Assembly: GCA_963210315.1 (NCBI GenBank)
Contig: OY723245.1
Location: forward strand, 1,377,910-1,441,909
Reading direction: 5' to 3'
Origin: Rhynchopus euleeides
Taxonomy: Eukaryota; Euglenozoa; Diplonemea; Diplonemida; Diplonemidae
DNA: 64,000 nt
This document shows positions 1-10,500 of the stretch, in pieces. The position numbers and the translations under genes are program-made. The notes under the pieces were generated by a model. The model did no database searches and was not told where the DNA came from. It saw only the letters and a program-made list of their open reading frames with translations. The stretch's first letter is position 1; each line of letters opens with the position of its first letter.

Positions 1-2
1 CG

Positions 3-3000
3 GGGCCACTCCTCGTCACCGTCTCCAAAGGGCCTATAGGGAGGTTTACCCCGTCTCTGAGGTTTATGGGGAAGGCGCTGGATGTGACACTCCCCAATGG
101 GGACCCGGTCCCCCCGTTTGACTGGCTGACCCCCGCCTCCCTGATGCTGGTTGGGGACGGCAACGCGGTGACCGTCTTCAGCGGCGAGAGAAAGGCCGTC
201 GAGGTGAGGTTCGCCGGAAAACCCTTCCAAAACCAGCACTACTTCACAGCTGTCCCCTTCGCCGAGGGGCTCTTCCTGGCTGTGTCGTATGACTGCGGGG
301 AATGCGTGAACTGCGTGGTGGACGGCGACACACGTGTCCCTCTCAACAGCAGGGGTGTTGGCCGCATCTCCTTTGCCATCTCCATCGGAGGCGGGTCGTG
401 CCAGATGGAGGTGACCCCACCTGCGTCTCTTCCGGGATTCGCCTCCAGCTCTGTCGTGCTCAATGTGGTCCTCCCCGCAGTCACGCAGTGGTTCTGGGTG
501 TCCTCCCCCAACTTCGAGGTGCAGGGGGGGAGGCGGTCTGCCGTCACGGCAGAGGTGACCTCCAGCACACCCCGCACCCTGCTGCTTCGCGGCTGGAGCC
601 AGGGCAGGCTGATCCACCAGAACCTGTTCACCCAAGGGGATGCGGATCAGATTACCCTCAACGCCCTCCCCGCGAACTGCTTCAGAGTCACATCTCGCGC
701 AGTGTCAGGCGCGAGCTTCAACATCTCGGGCGTCTTTGCAGAGGGCAGATGCCTCCTCAGAGATGTGCAGGGCCTCCCAACCGGCACCAAGTCAACGCAG
801 TCGCTTGAGGTGACCTCCAACACCGTGGCGGATGTGAAGGTGGTCCCCCAGGTGGGATATCACGGCATGCGGTTCAACGTGAGCAGCCTCCACGTCCCTC
901 TGGGGGGCGGGATCTTCGCCGCAAAGACCGGGACGTTTGTCGAGCTGGAGGTGGTCGCCACAGCCCCGGATGGGTCCATCGCTGCAGGCGACTACATCAC
1001 AGAGCTGCACTGGGAGGCGATGCGCGAGGTTGAGGAGCTCGGGAAGCTGAAGCGGTACTGGATGAACGCCTCTGCCGTCATGTCGAAGGGGCGTGCGAAG
1101 CTCTCCGTCTTCCCGACAGACGACACGCGGGGCGCCACATGCTGCTCCAACAGCCCAGACTCTGGGTACCCAACCTGCGCGGAGCGCAACATGGAGCACC
1201 TCTGCACCTCTGCATGCTGCACAGTCAAGAAGTCCCCCCATGTCCCCTGGAGGATGAGCCTCTACGTGACACGCTCCGGGGAGCTCATCCGCGAGCTCCC
1301 TCTGGGTGGGCTATTCGTCGTGTCGTGGCCCTCCCGCGTCGAGGTGTCCGTGCTGCACACCGACCCTGCAGCCACACAGTGGCTCAACATCGACCCGCCG
1401 AACCCCCTCATGTCAGTGCTGGTGGGGTATCCCGTGACTCTCCGCATCATGTCGCTCGATGTGGGCAACCCACCGGCACTGCCTGACTACACCGGGGCAG
1501 ATGCGGTGCAGGCAATGCTGTTCCAACCTCAGGAGGAGCCGTGCTCGCCTGTCGGCTGGCCAGGATCTGAGTCCTGCACCACTGTCGATCCGGAGACGTG
1601 TGTCACCCGCAAGCCCCCCGCCTGCCGGACGTCGTGGAGGGCGCAGAGCGGGGGTGCGGCCTCCCTCGGAGGAGCAGGAGAGAATGCGTCGCAGCCCGGC
1701 GCAGCCGGCACGACGGAGGGTCTCCGGTTTCTGCCGGAGGGTGGGGTGGCCGTGCTCCCCAACATCACCATCCTGAGCAGCGGGCTGTGGGACTTCATCA
1801 TCTCGGGTGACTACGGGGAGGTCTATTACAAGGGATCGCTGTTTGTGGAGCAGGTGTCCCACTTCACCCTGGAGGGTTCCGGCGACTGCACGCAGAGCAA
1901 TGCGACTGTTACGGAGCTGGTGTACCTCTGCCCTGCACCCGCTGCGATGTACCCAGCGAACCACCTGAGGGGGGATGTCGCCTCGCCTGTCAGCAGCCTG
2001 ACACGCGACCTGCCGCGTCTCAACCCCGACGAGCCGTTCGATTTGTCCATCGACGTGATCTCCACCAGCGGGAAACCCCTTGTCGCTCTGCAAGGCGCTC
2101 TCATGATTCTCTCAGTGCAGTGCGAAGCATCCGGCAACGGCTTCGCCGTCTCCATCCGCCCGGTGGTGGAGGGAACCGCGGTGTGGTCCAACCTCACCCT
2201 GTCGGGCTACTGCGCCGTCGCCTCGATGTCCATCCGGGCGAACAACCCCGGGAACCCCCTCGACAGTGTAAACGGGGTGATCGTCTCCTTCCCTCCGTTC
2301 GAGCTGGGCTCCCCGGTCCCCATCACGCCGGCCCCCGCGCCCACCCTGGTCCCCACACCGCAGCCGCTTGTCATATCCGACTCGCCCACCGCACAGCTCC
2401 AGGTGAATGGGACAACCTCTGCTGTCATGAAGGGCATCTTCAAAATTGCCTGGGAGGCCGACCTGATGCAGCAGTTTGGGGAACGGATGCTGGTCGTGCT
2501 CGATTGGGTCTGTGTGGTGCCGGAGGCCCCTGCCACGGCAGGCCCGCTCATCCCCATGTCGCTGAAGCGCGACTCGGTGTCCTGCGAGTCGGTGTCAGCG
2601 GGGGGGCTCATCAAACCTTTGAACAGGCGCTCCAACATACTACTCCAGAGCCATTCCACAGACTGCACAGTGAATGCCCTCCTCTGCGACGTTGCAGTAG
2701 AGTTTCGCGTCATAGGGAATATCACCGCCGATCAGCTGAGCGCCGCAGTGGTGTCGGTGGTGTCGCAGGCGGAGTCGAATTTCATGCGCCTCGTCTCCTC
2801 CCCCGAGAGCCCAGCGAGGGTGGGTGTCTTCGTCTACAACGTGCAGGCCCCCTCCCCTGCACCCTCGGGGCAGTCTGCCGAGCCCACACCCTCCCCCTGG
2901 AACTTCGTCCTCCCCCCTGTCGACATCACCCCCATGGGTGCCTCCGTGTTGCGGGCCCCAACCCTTCTCTGCTGCTGTGCAGTAGCGGTGCTGCTGCTCC

Positions 3001-3005
3001 TATAG
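3..3005 (+). CDS. Large secreted/GPI-type surface protein, 5' partial
   Basis: The reading frame is open to the left edge of the window, so the N-terminus is missing; the first Met in view is at 66, giving at least 979 residues. The protein looks extracellular. It has many N-x-S/T sequons, scattered Cys including a Cys-rich patch around residues 358-387, and beta-rich, low-charge sequence. Two Pro-rich linkers (about residues 757-775 and 940-955) resemble stalks. It ends in a hydrophobic tail of about 22 residues (APTLLCCCAVAVLLLL) directly at the stop, with no cytoplasmic residues after it. That is the layout of a GPI-attachment signal or a tail-anchored stalk. No known domain is recognised; PKD/REJ-type surface proteins are one possibility. 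The long minus-strand frames inside it are shadows. Confidence 0.85.
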   Translation, partial: GPLLVTVSKGPIGRFTPSLRFMGKALDVTLPNGDPVPPFDWLTPASLMLVGDGNAVTVFSGERKAVEVRFAGKPFQNQHYFTAVPFAEGLFLAVSYDCGECVNCVVDGDTRVPLNSRGVGRISFAISIGGGSCQMEVTPPASLPGFASSSVVLNVVLPAVTQWFWVSSPNFEVQGGRRSAVTAEVTSSTPRTLLLRGWSQGRLIHQNLFTQGDADQITLNALPANCFRVTSRAVSGASFNISGVFAEGRCLLRDVQGLPTGTKSTQSLEVTSNTVADVKVVPQVGYHGMRFNVSSLHVPLGGGIFAAKTGTFVELEVVATAPDGSIAAGDYITELHWEAMREVEELGKLKRYWMNASAVMSKGRAKLSVFPTDDTRGATCCSNSPDSGYPTCAERNMEHLCTSACCTVKKSPHVPWRMSLYVTRSGELIRELPLGGLFVVSWPSRVEVSVLHTDPAATQWLNIDPPNPLMSVLVGYPVTLRIMSLDVGNPPALPDYTGADAVQAMLFQPQEEPCSPVGWPGSESCTTVDPETCVTRKPPACRTSWRAQSGGAASLGGAGENASQPGAAGTTEGLRFLPEGGVAVLPNITILSSGLWDFIISGDYGEVYYKGSLFVEQVSHFTLEGSGDCTQSNATVTELVYLCPAPAAMYPANHLRGDVASPVSSLTRDLPRLNPDEPFDLSIDVISTSGKPLVALQGALMILSVQCEASGNGFAVSIRPVVEGTAVWSNLTLSGYCAVASMSIRANNPGNPLDSVNGVIVSFPPFELGSPVPITPAPAPTLVPTPQPLVISDSPTAQLQVNGTTSAVMKGIFKIAWEADLMQQFGERMLVVLDWVCVVPEAPATAGPLIPMSLKRDSVSCESVSAGGLIKPLNRRSNILLQSHSTDCTVNALLCDVAVEFRVIGNITADQLSAAVVSVVSQAESNFMRLVSSPESPARVGVFVYNVQAPSPAPSGQSAEPTPSPWNFVLPPVDITPMGASVLRAPTLLCCCAVAVLLLL

Positions 3006-4435
3006 GCAGGGAGAGACGTCTACCCCCATGGGGGGTGTTGAGTTTGAGTTGAGTTCTCCACCCAGGTGGTAGTTATCTTCCAAATCCCCCCGTTCCCTCG
3101 AGGTCTCTCGATGCGCTACCGTGCACAGGGAGGCGAGAGGGGGTGGGGGGTGGGGTGGGGTGCATTGGGTGATGCAGTGGGTTGTCATTTGGGTTGTGTG
3201 CAGCATGGTGCGTCTATGCCACCAGCAACAGGGAGGTGCCCGAAATGGGATGCCTTCTATTCAGCATGGCGTAGCACCCCGGCTAAACCGTGCACCCCGG
3301 GGTGCAAGGTTTAGAGTGAGGGGTCTGGGCTTCAGCGGCAGAAGAGCAGAAGCCGCAGAAGCGAGGAGCCCCATCACCAAACACCCTCCAGGCTTTAGAG
3401 ATGAACATTTGCATCACCCACCCCCTCCCCACGCCCATCTCTCCTTCAGGGCCAGGCAAACCAACAGCAGCAGCTTGCAAGCGCACATTATCATGTGTCT
3501 TCACGCTGTTTCTGCCCTTCTTTCCCCCCGTGAGGGTCTCTGTGTTTTCAACCCCATGCGGTGTTCGGGCTGGCCATGCTGGAACCACGTTGCCAACAGC
3601 TGAAGCCATGCATTTTCCCCTCACCATCCCCCCCCACCCCCATTTTCCCTTCGTTCAGCGGCCCGTGTTGTGTGATCTTGTGTTCCTTCTGATCCGTTGC
3701 CCTAAGTTAACCGAGCCCTATGCCTGCAAGTGTAAGATGCATGTTGGCGTGTCTGTGTGTGTGGATCCCCCGCCACACCCCCGGGGGATATGACGGATAT
3801 CCTGTGTCGATGTATCCTCACTCCGGGCTCCTGCTGGAGCTGCCCTCTGTGTTTCGCACGGGGAGGTGCGCGGGAGGAGGTTTGAACAACAGTGTGTGTG
3901 TCAGGAGTTGGGTTAGTAGCCTAGCCGTGACGTAGTAGACAGGTGTGGGTGAGATGCTATGTGTGAGAGTTATGCACACATCGGCAACAGGCCCTCTCAG
4001 CCAGGCCTATCCATGTTTCTGGGCGGAGTTGGATCATGCAAAATCTAGAGCAAACAGTGCCACGCCTTCCGGCGGCGTTTTTCTATTTCCAGCAACGCGA
4101 TGAGACCTGCCTCCCCAGGGCCGTCAAAATGGTAACCCATTTCGCCCCCACCCCTGGGTCAAAAAGACGATGAGTGCCGGGGCAAGCCAGACCCCATGGC
4201 CTGCAGCCGAAACAGATTCAGAACGCGACGCCCCTCCCAACCCCCCAACCCCCCACCCCGCCCCCTCCACCTCCATCTCTCACGTTGTCTTCGAGGCCAT
4301 ACCTCTGACCAACACCCACACACACCCCTTTGATCCTCTATTCAACCACAAGCTGCCTTCGCAGGAAGTTACACCGTTGGTGTGGGAGGGCAGAGGGTCC
4401 GCTGCCGGGAAGCGTGAAGGGGCGGCCACTTCACA
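3006..4435. other. Intergenic, no gene seen
   Basis: About 1.4 kb of pyrimidine-rich spacer with C-runs. The only structure noted is the dyad at 3283-3314. No open frame here has protein-like composition. Confidence 0.6.
3283..3314. repeat. 32-nt inverted repeat
   Basis: The arms CTAAACC and GGTTTAG flank the perfect palindrome GCACCCCGGGGTGC, with a 2-nt mismatch step on each side. It lies about 280 bp after the surface-protein stop, where an RNA 3'-end or processing hairpin could sit. No function is shown. Confidence 0.7.
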
Positions 4436-6643
4436 ATGAACCCCGACAGCGCCAGCGCCCACAGCGCTGCCCTCAGCGAGCACCGCGCCGCGCAGGACGA
4501 CAGCGCCCCGACCCCCCTCAAGAGCAACACCCCTGTTGCACCCACACCCCCTGCCGAGCAGTTTGGCGACCAGCACCCCAGCATGGCCTCTGCAGCCAAC
4601 GCCCCCTCCGACAGGGCCAGCGAGGCCATCCCTGCACAGCCGTACGTCTCGGAGGCGAGCCGTGCCGCCTCTGCTGCGCTGCCTTCCCTCAACCCATCCG
4701 TGGCTGCTGTTGCCGAGGCACAGCAGCAGTCCCCATGCTCCGAGGGGCAGTATGCCAGCGCTGCCGCCTCCACCCAAAAGGAGAACGCTGGGGAAGGGGA
4801 GCACCCCGCTGCAGCCAGCGATGCCGCAGGGAGTGCGGCGGATGCGGCGCCGGAGGCGCCGCCGAACCCCGCCGACAAGGAGGAGGAGTTTCGCAACGCC
4901 ATGCAGTTTATGAACTCCATCCAGTTCGTCGGTGATATGACGCGCTCCAAACAGACCCCGCTGCTGGATACCATCAGGCGTGCCGGCGGTGCCTCGGGCA
5001 TGTCTCCCTCCAGGGCGATGCGGCTCAACGCTGCGGGCAGTCTTCCCGTTACCCCCACCCTTGGGGCACAGGCCATGCCTGGGGGGATGCCCGGGGCTCT
5101 CGCCTCGCTGCCGCGCAGCGTGGTGGAGCAGCGTGCCTTCTCTGCGGACCCGATCCTGGCGGAGATGCAGAGGGGGATTGCGACGGCGAATCTGGCGCCG
5201 CAGCAGCCGCACCCGCCGCTGCCGCCGTCGTCGCTGGAGTTTCAGGAGAGCTACCTGACGCAGGAGCTGCGGCAGATGGAGGAGTCGCGGCGGAGGCGGG
5301 ACAGGGAGGCCAGTGCCGTTGCGGCAGCGGCCGACGCGGCGGCGGGTGGGATCCTGCAGGAGACGATCCGCAACAACCAGCGCGCTGCGGAGGAGGCGTC
5401 GCAGATCCTCGAAAAATACGGCCTCCTCGAGGGGCAGCAGCAGCAGCAGCACGTCTCCCTCCAGGGCGATGCCAGCCCCGCTGTGCTGCTGGACGCCGCG
5501 ATGCAGCACCAGCGCCTCGCCGCGTCGCTCTCCCCAGGCATCGCTGTTGCCGCTGCTGCCACTGCGGCATTTTCGCACGACCCCAGCCCCTCGCCCTACT
5601 GCTCCCCGGTGGCTCCCGGTGCCTTGGCAGGGCATGCGATGCACGGCATGTCGATGCCGAATCATGCCTCCGTCTCCTACTGCGCACCACCCGCCGCCCC
5701 CGCCGCGCCTGCCGGGGCGGATCTGGCAGACGCGACGTCGCGCGTGATAGCCGAGAGCGCCAGCCTGCGGAACCTCCTGGAGTTCGGCCTCGGCGGGTCG
5801 AAGAAGAAGAAGGGCAAGGGCAGCGCCTCCTCCCCGACAGCGGGGGGCTTCGCGGGATCCCCCCAGCACAGCTTTGTCCCCTTCGCCTCCGCGACTGGGG
5901 AGGCGCTGGCGCAGGCTGCGGTAGCCAATGCGATGCGGGCGTTGCCCCGGTGGGGCGGGCCCTCTGCAGAGCAGGTCACAGGTGACCCGCTGCTGCGGCA
6001 GGCGATGCTGGAGGCGCTGTGCGTCAGGAAGCCCGAGGCTGGCGGGTGGGAGCCGGACAAAAAGGTTTTGAAGTCGTTCCGCAAGGCGACCGACGCTGCC
6101 CTGCAGGAGGCTGTGGAGCGCCGGGCCTCCGAGCTGGAGGCGGAGGAGGCGGTGCGCCGGGAGTCCATCGAAGGCACATACACCCGGGAGGCAGAGCAGC
6201 TGGAGCGCTACCGTGTTGCCGAGGAGGCGGCTGCCTGGGACTCTGCCCTGCGTGGGGAGATCCTGCGCAAGCGGGGCCAGTGTGGCCCTCCTGCTGCGGC
6301 TGGGCAGGGCGGGGTGGCGGTTCCGCCCGCATCGCCCCAAAGGGGTACGCCGCACGCCAAGCCCAGCTCCGTCGACCCCGCAGAGCTGACGCACTGGCTC
6401 ATCAGCAAGGGCTGGGCTGCCCAGGAGGCAGCCGCATTCTCCCTCCAGACCTGCACCGAAGTGGATGATCAGTTTGCCGCAGCCGCGGCGGCAGAGGCGG
6501 TTTCTCCAAAGGTGTCCTTCACAGCGGTTGAGCTCCCCATGGGTGCACCACCTTTGGAAGAAATCCGCCTCGGCGCGGGCTGGGTTCGCAAGGAGGAACG
6601 CCTGCCAGACGGGACATCGATATTCAACTGGGTCAGGGAGTAG
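4436..6643 (+). CDS. Ala/Gln-rich coiled-coil protein, unrecognised
   Basis: 735 residues from an ATG in good context (cacaATGAAC), with no intron needed. Residues 1-150 are low-complexity Ala/Pro/Ser. Three charged helical stretches follow: about residues 262-345, rich in Glu/Arg and ending in a poly-Gln run; about 520-625, a second predicted coiled coil; and a short Lys/Gly basic patch (KKKKGKG) near 455-462. The last 90 residues are less biased, contain a UBA-like helical stretch (THWLISKGW...) and end NWVRE, and are probably the most conserved part. I recognise no family. A cytoskeletal or scaffold role is only a guess from composition. The 941-residue open frame on the opposite strand is a by-product of the GC-rich codons and is not a gene. 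Confidence 0.85.
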   Translation: MNPDSASAHSAALSEHRAAQDDSAPTPLKSNTPVAPTPPAEQFGDQHPSMASAANAPSDRASEAIPAQPYVSEASRAASAALPSLNPSVAAVAEAQQQSPCSEGQYASAAASTQKENAGEGEHPAAASDAAGSAADAAPEAPPNPADKEEEFRNAMQFMNSIQFVGDMTRSKQTPLLDTIRRAGGASGMSPSRAMRLNAAGSLPVTPTLGAQAMPGGMPGALASLPRSVVEQRAFSADPILAEMQRGIATANLAPQQPHPPLPPSSLEFQESYLTQELRQMEESRRRRDREASAVAAAADAAAGGILQETIRNNQRAAEEASQILEKYGLLEGQQQQQHVSLQGDASPAVLLDAAMQHQRLAASLSPGIAVAAAATAAFSHDPSPSPYCSPVAPGALAGHAMHGMSMPNHASVSYCAPPAAPAAPAGADLADATSRVIAESASLRNLLEFGLGGSKKKKGKGSASSPTAGGFAGSPQHSFVPFASATGEALAQAAVANAMRALPRWGGPSAEQVTGDPLLRQAMLEALCVRKPEAGGWEPDKKVLKSFRKATDAALQEAVERRASELEAEEAVRRESIEGTYTREAEQLERYRVAEEAAAWDSALRGEILRKRGQCGPPAAAGQGGVAVPPASPQRGTPHAKPSSVDPAELTHWLISKGWAAQEAAAFSLQTCTEVDDQFAAAAAAEAVSPKVSFTAVELPMGAPPLEEIRLGAGWVRKEERLPDGTSIFNWVRE

Positions 6644-7508
6644 GGTTGGGGTGGGTGGTGGGTGTGTAGATCGTATTTTCCCTGTGTGGGTGGCGTGTTG
6701 TCTGATAGGGGCATGTGGTGGGTCCGGCCCTCCGTGTGACAGACAGGCGGGGTGTGTTGATGTTGTGATGTGGAAGGAGGGGGTGGGGTGGGAGTGGGGC
6801 AGGGGGGGGTGGGGTATCAAGCAAGCGCAGAGGGGCTTTCGTCGCATCTCTCCCGGGCAAGGTTGGTCTGGCAGAGGAGCATTCGGCATTTTTAGCCTTC
6901 CCTGCCCTTCCTTGGCATCGCTCTTTTTCACCCATCTTGCCCCCTCCCCCCCCCCTCCCCTCTCGTGTACCAAGCGTCCCCCCTCTCCTGTAACCCCCGG
7001 CAAGATGCAGAGCCGGCTAGATGCACAATAGAGATAGGTCGTGTGCCCCCGCCCGCTTGCCCACCCCACCTCACGCACTCTTTCTCTTTTTGATTGCCGC
7101 TGCACCGATTCTGCCCTGTGGTCGTCTCACCCCAACTCTCGGACTCAGCACACCCTCCCCGTCACATCATAAGATCGTCAAATCTGCAGAGTCGCAGGCT
7201 GTACACACAACACACATCACAGCACGGCACAGCACAGCCCAACAGGAGGGACACCCACCCCCTGCACCAGAGGCAGCGGGTGGGCTGAGTGGGTGACCGG
7301 GGGGGGGCGGGGCGGGGGGGGTGGCGTGAGCCGCCAGACCCACCCATCCCCCCCCCCCCCCCTCCCCTCCCCACCCTCCGCATTGTACACAACCCCCGAG
7401 AGGCTGACGGTAGCGTGGGCCGCTAGACCGCCGCCTCCTCTGCTCGTTGGACCCCCCGTCCCCCTCGCCCCTTGCGGGAGGGGTGGGGGGTGGTGGCTGT
7501 GAGGCAAG
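6644..7508. other. Intergenic, homopolymer-rich spacer
   Basis: G/T-rich sequence passing into C-rich sequence, with a poly-C tract near 7350-7362. This is the kinesin upstream region; no promoter motif was recognised. Confidence 0.6.
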
Positions 7509-10500
7509 ATGACGTCATCTTTCGGAGCGACAAATGTCGTCGTCGCGGTGCGGGCGCGCCCCTTCACCCCGCAGGAGCTGGAGAAGGATTCGTCAAATCA
7601 GGTGACGCTCTCGATGGACTCGGGGAACACCACAACGCTGCACGACTATGCGACTGGCACGAAGAAGAAATTCACATTTGACTACAACTATTGGAGCCTT
7701 GGCGATCCGCATTCGTCAAAATTCGCCCCCCAAGAGAAGATTTTTGCAGACCTGGGTGCCCCCCAGCTGGACCATGCCCTCCGTGGCTACAACGCATGCG
7801 TGTTTGCCTACGGGCAGACCTCTTCAGGCAAAACCCACACGATGATGGGACCCCCCAGCACAACAGACCACAGCGTCATCACGCCTGCCACCGGGCTGAT
7901 CCCCCGCATGTGCCAGAGCCTGTTCGAGCGGATCCACTTGGAGGAGCAGAAGAGCGACTTCATATCATACAGGGTGGAGATGTCCTTCTCCGAGATCTAC
8001 AACGAGAAGGTGTACTGCCTGCTCGACCCTTCGACAAACAACACGCTTCGCCCGAGGGAGGATCCGAAGGCTGGGCCATATGTGGAGAATCTGACATCTG
8101 TTGAGGTCAGCCACTACCGGCACATCTCCGAGCTTCTCAAGATGGGGAACAGGGAGCGGCACACCAGCAAGACGCGGATGAATGAGAGAAGCTCGCGGAG
8201 TCATGCTGTGTTCTGCCTCACCATAACCAAGTCGGAGTGGCATCAGGACAATGGGGGCGATGCGACAGAGCTGATATCTCGCGTCAACCTCGTGGATCTC
8301 GCCGGGAGCGAGCGGACCAACAAGGCGGGGACGGATGGGGACACCCTGAAGGAGGGCATCAACATCAACAAGAGCCTGACCAGCCTCGGGATGGTTATCA
8401 AAAAGCTGGCGGATCTCAACGACCCCGGTGTCACCCCTGATGGGGCCTATGTGCCGTACCGTGACTCAACCCTGACGTGGCTGCTGAAGGACAACCTGGG
8501 GGGGAACTCCCGGACAGTCATGATGGCGACCCTCTCCCCGTGCAGGTACAACTATGAGGAGACCCTCACCACCCTGCGGTATGCCGAGAGAGTGAAGCTG
8601 ATTAAGAACGCACCGTCTGTCAACAAGCGGGGCTCCTCCAGGAAGATCATCCGGGAGCTCCGGCAGCAGATCCGGCAGCTGAACGAACAGCTCGCCCACT
8701 TCACGGGCAGCGGGGCGGGGAAGACGCCTGTGCTGCTCCGCAACCTGATGGGGTCCTCGCAGTTCTTCGCCCGGATCCTCTCCTCCCTCATGCCGCCCTC
8801 GGTGTGGGCGGGGTACCCCTTCCTCCTGCAGAGCACCGCGAAGGACGACGAGCCGTTTGTCTTCTTCCTCCGCGAGGGCTACTCCGTCGTCACGGGGGGC
8901 ATCGCGAGCTACTCCGAGCTGCGCGATCGGGAGGCGGAGGGGAGCGCCGTACAGGCCATGATCCGCAACCAGATGGGGGCCCGGGGCGAGGAGAGCGAGC
9001 AGCAGATGGCCCGAGTGAGGCGGAGGAGCAGCGTCACCTTTGAGAAGGATACGAAGGACCGGTCTGAAGGGGCCCCTCCCCGCGGTGGGGGGCGCCGCCC
9101 CAGCTTTATGCAGGCAACCTTCGCCTCCGCATTCAAAGACACGGGGGTTGCGGGGCAGCTGCGCGAATCCGCAGGCTACGACGATCACCTCAGCCTCTCC
9201 CGAGATCCGGCGCACCAGCTGGGTGAGGCAGCGGCAGCAGCTCCTGCTGGGCACGATGCTGCGCAGGTGGTGCCCTGCGTCACCACGCCGCCAGCCTCTG
9301 CGGCTCCCTCGAAGGAGAAGCGGATGCGGCGCATCGGGTCTGATCGGGGCATGGGGGGAAGACGGAGGTCGTCCTCCGTCGGATCGCTGCGGCGACGCGA
9401 CAGCAGCGTGTTGGGTGCCCTGGAGAAGGCAAACAGGAAGATCGAGCGTGACGAGCGGGAAAGGCCGGTTGACACAGAGAGCCCTGTGGACGCCACAGCA
9501 TTCGGCGAGAATGTGCAGGATAGCGACGGGGAGGATGCGGATGACGACGCCGGGAAATACACACCGCCCTCCTCCTTCACAAAGCGGAACCGCATGTCCT
9601 CAACCCTGGGTGTGTCGCTGGTGGACATCCAGCAGAGGTCCTCATCTGCGCGCGGGGCGCGCCACTTCCTGTCGAACCCGACTCCTGACGACCCCCGCAT
9701 CGAGCGGACGATGCAGGGGATGTGGGAGAGCTACCAAGGGGGTGAGGAGGAGAAGAACAACTTTTTTGCCCGCCCGGATCTTGGCATCGACACCGACACC
9801 GGGCTGCTGCTGGCCTCCAGCACCATCAGGCTGGCAGGGCTGGGGGACGAGGAGGGGGAGGAGGAGCAGCAGGGGCCCCTCGGGGCGCATGCGATGTTCC
9901 TCCTCAACAAGAGGGTGCAGGGGCGGAAGCGGCAGAACAGCACAACCTCCTTCGACAGCCCCCCCCCCGCAGAGGAGGCGGAGGAGGGGCAGGAGGGTCC
10001 CCTGCTGCTGCCGATCGGCCCGACGTATGCCAACGGGCAGCTCCTGCCGTCGGGTGTTCCCTTCCCGCTGCCGGCCAAGTGCACCCTAAAGTTTGGAGGA
10101 CACGCAACCTTCACATTCGTCAACCCATTCGCCCCAGGCCTCGACGCTGGGGGTGTTGATGCAGCCCTCCGCATCCTGACGTCCTCCCCAGCGAGGGAGG
10201 GGCGCGGTGCTGCGGCAGGGGGTGGTGTGGGTGGGTCCGGGCTGTCGGGGTCCGGGTCGGGGCTGGGTGTGAGCGCGGGGGAGATGGAGTCCCCCTCCAC
10301 GGCGGGGCTGCACGACGCGATGTCCACCATGCAGAGCATGGCCTTCGGGAGCGTGGGGAACAGCACGCCGGGTGTTGGGCACCTCGGCAGGGGGGCTGAC
10401 GGGCAGACCGACAGCCACCTCGCCTCGCCGCTGGAAGCCAGGGGCATGCCCAGCGGGCTGTACCCAGGCAGCAGCGGCAGCGGCACCCCTGGGTGTGTCA

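Noticed and set aside
4280-7105. 941-codon open frame on the minus strand
   Set aside because: It lies over the 735-residue + strand gene and its spacers. The translation is Arg/Gly/Leu-biased with no domain, as expected opposite GC-rich codons.
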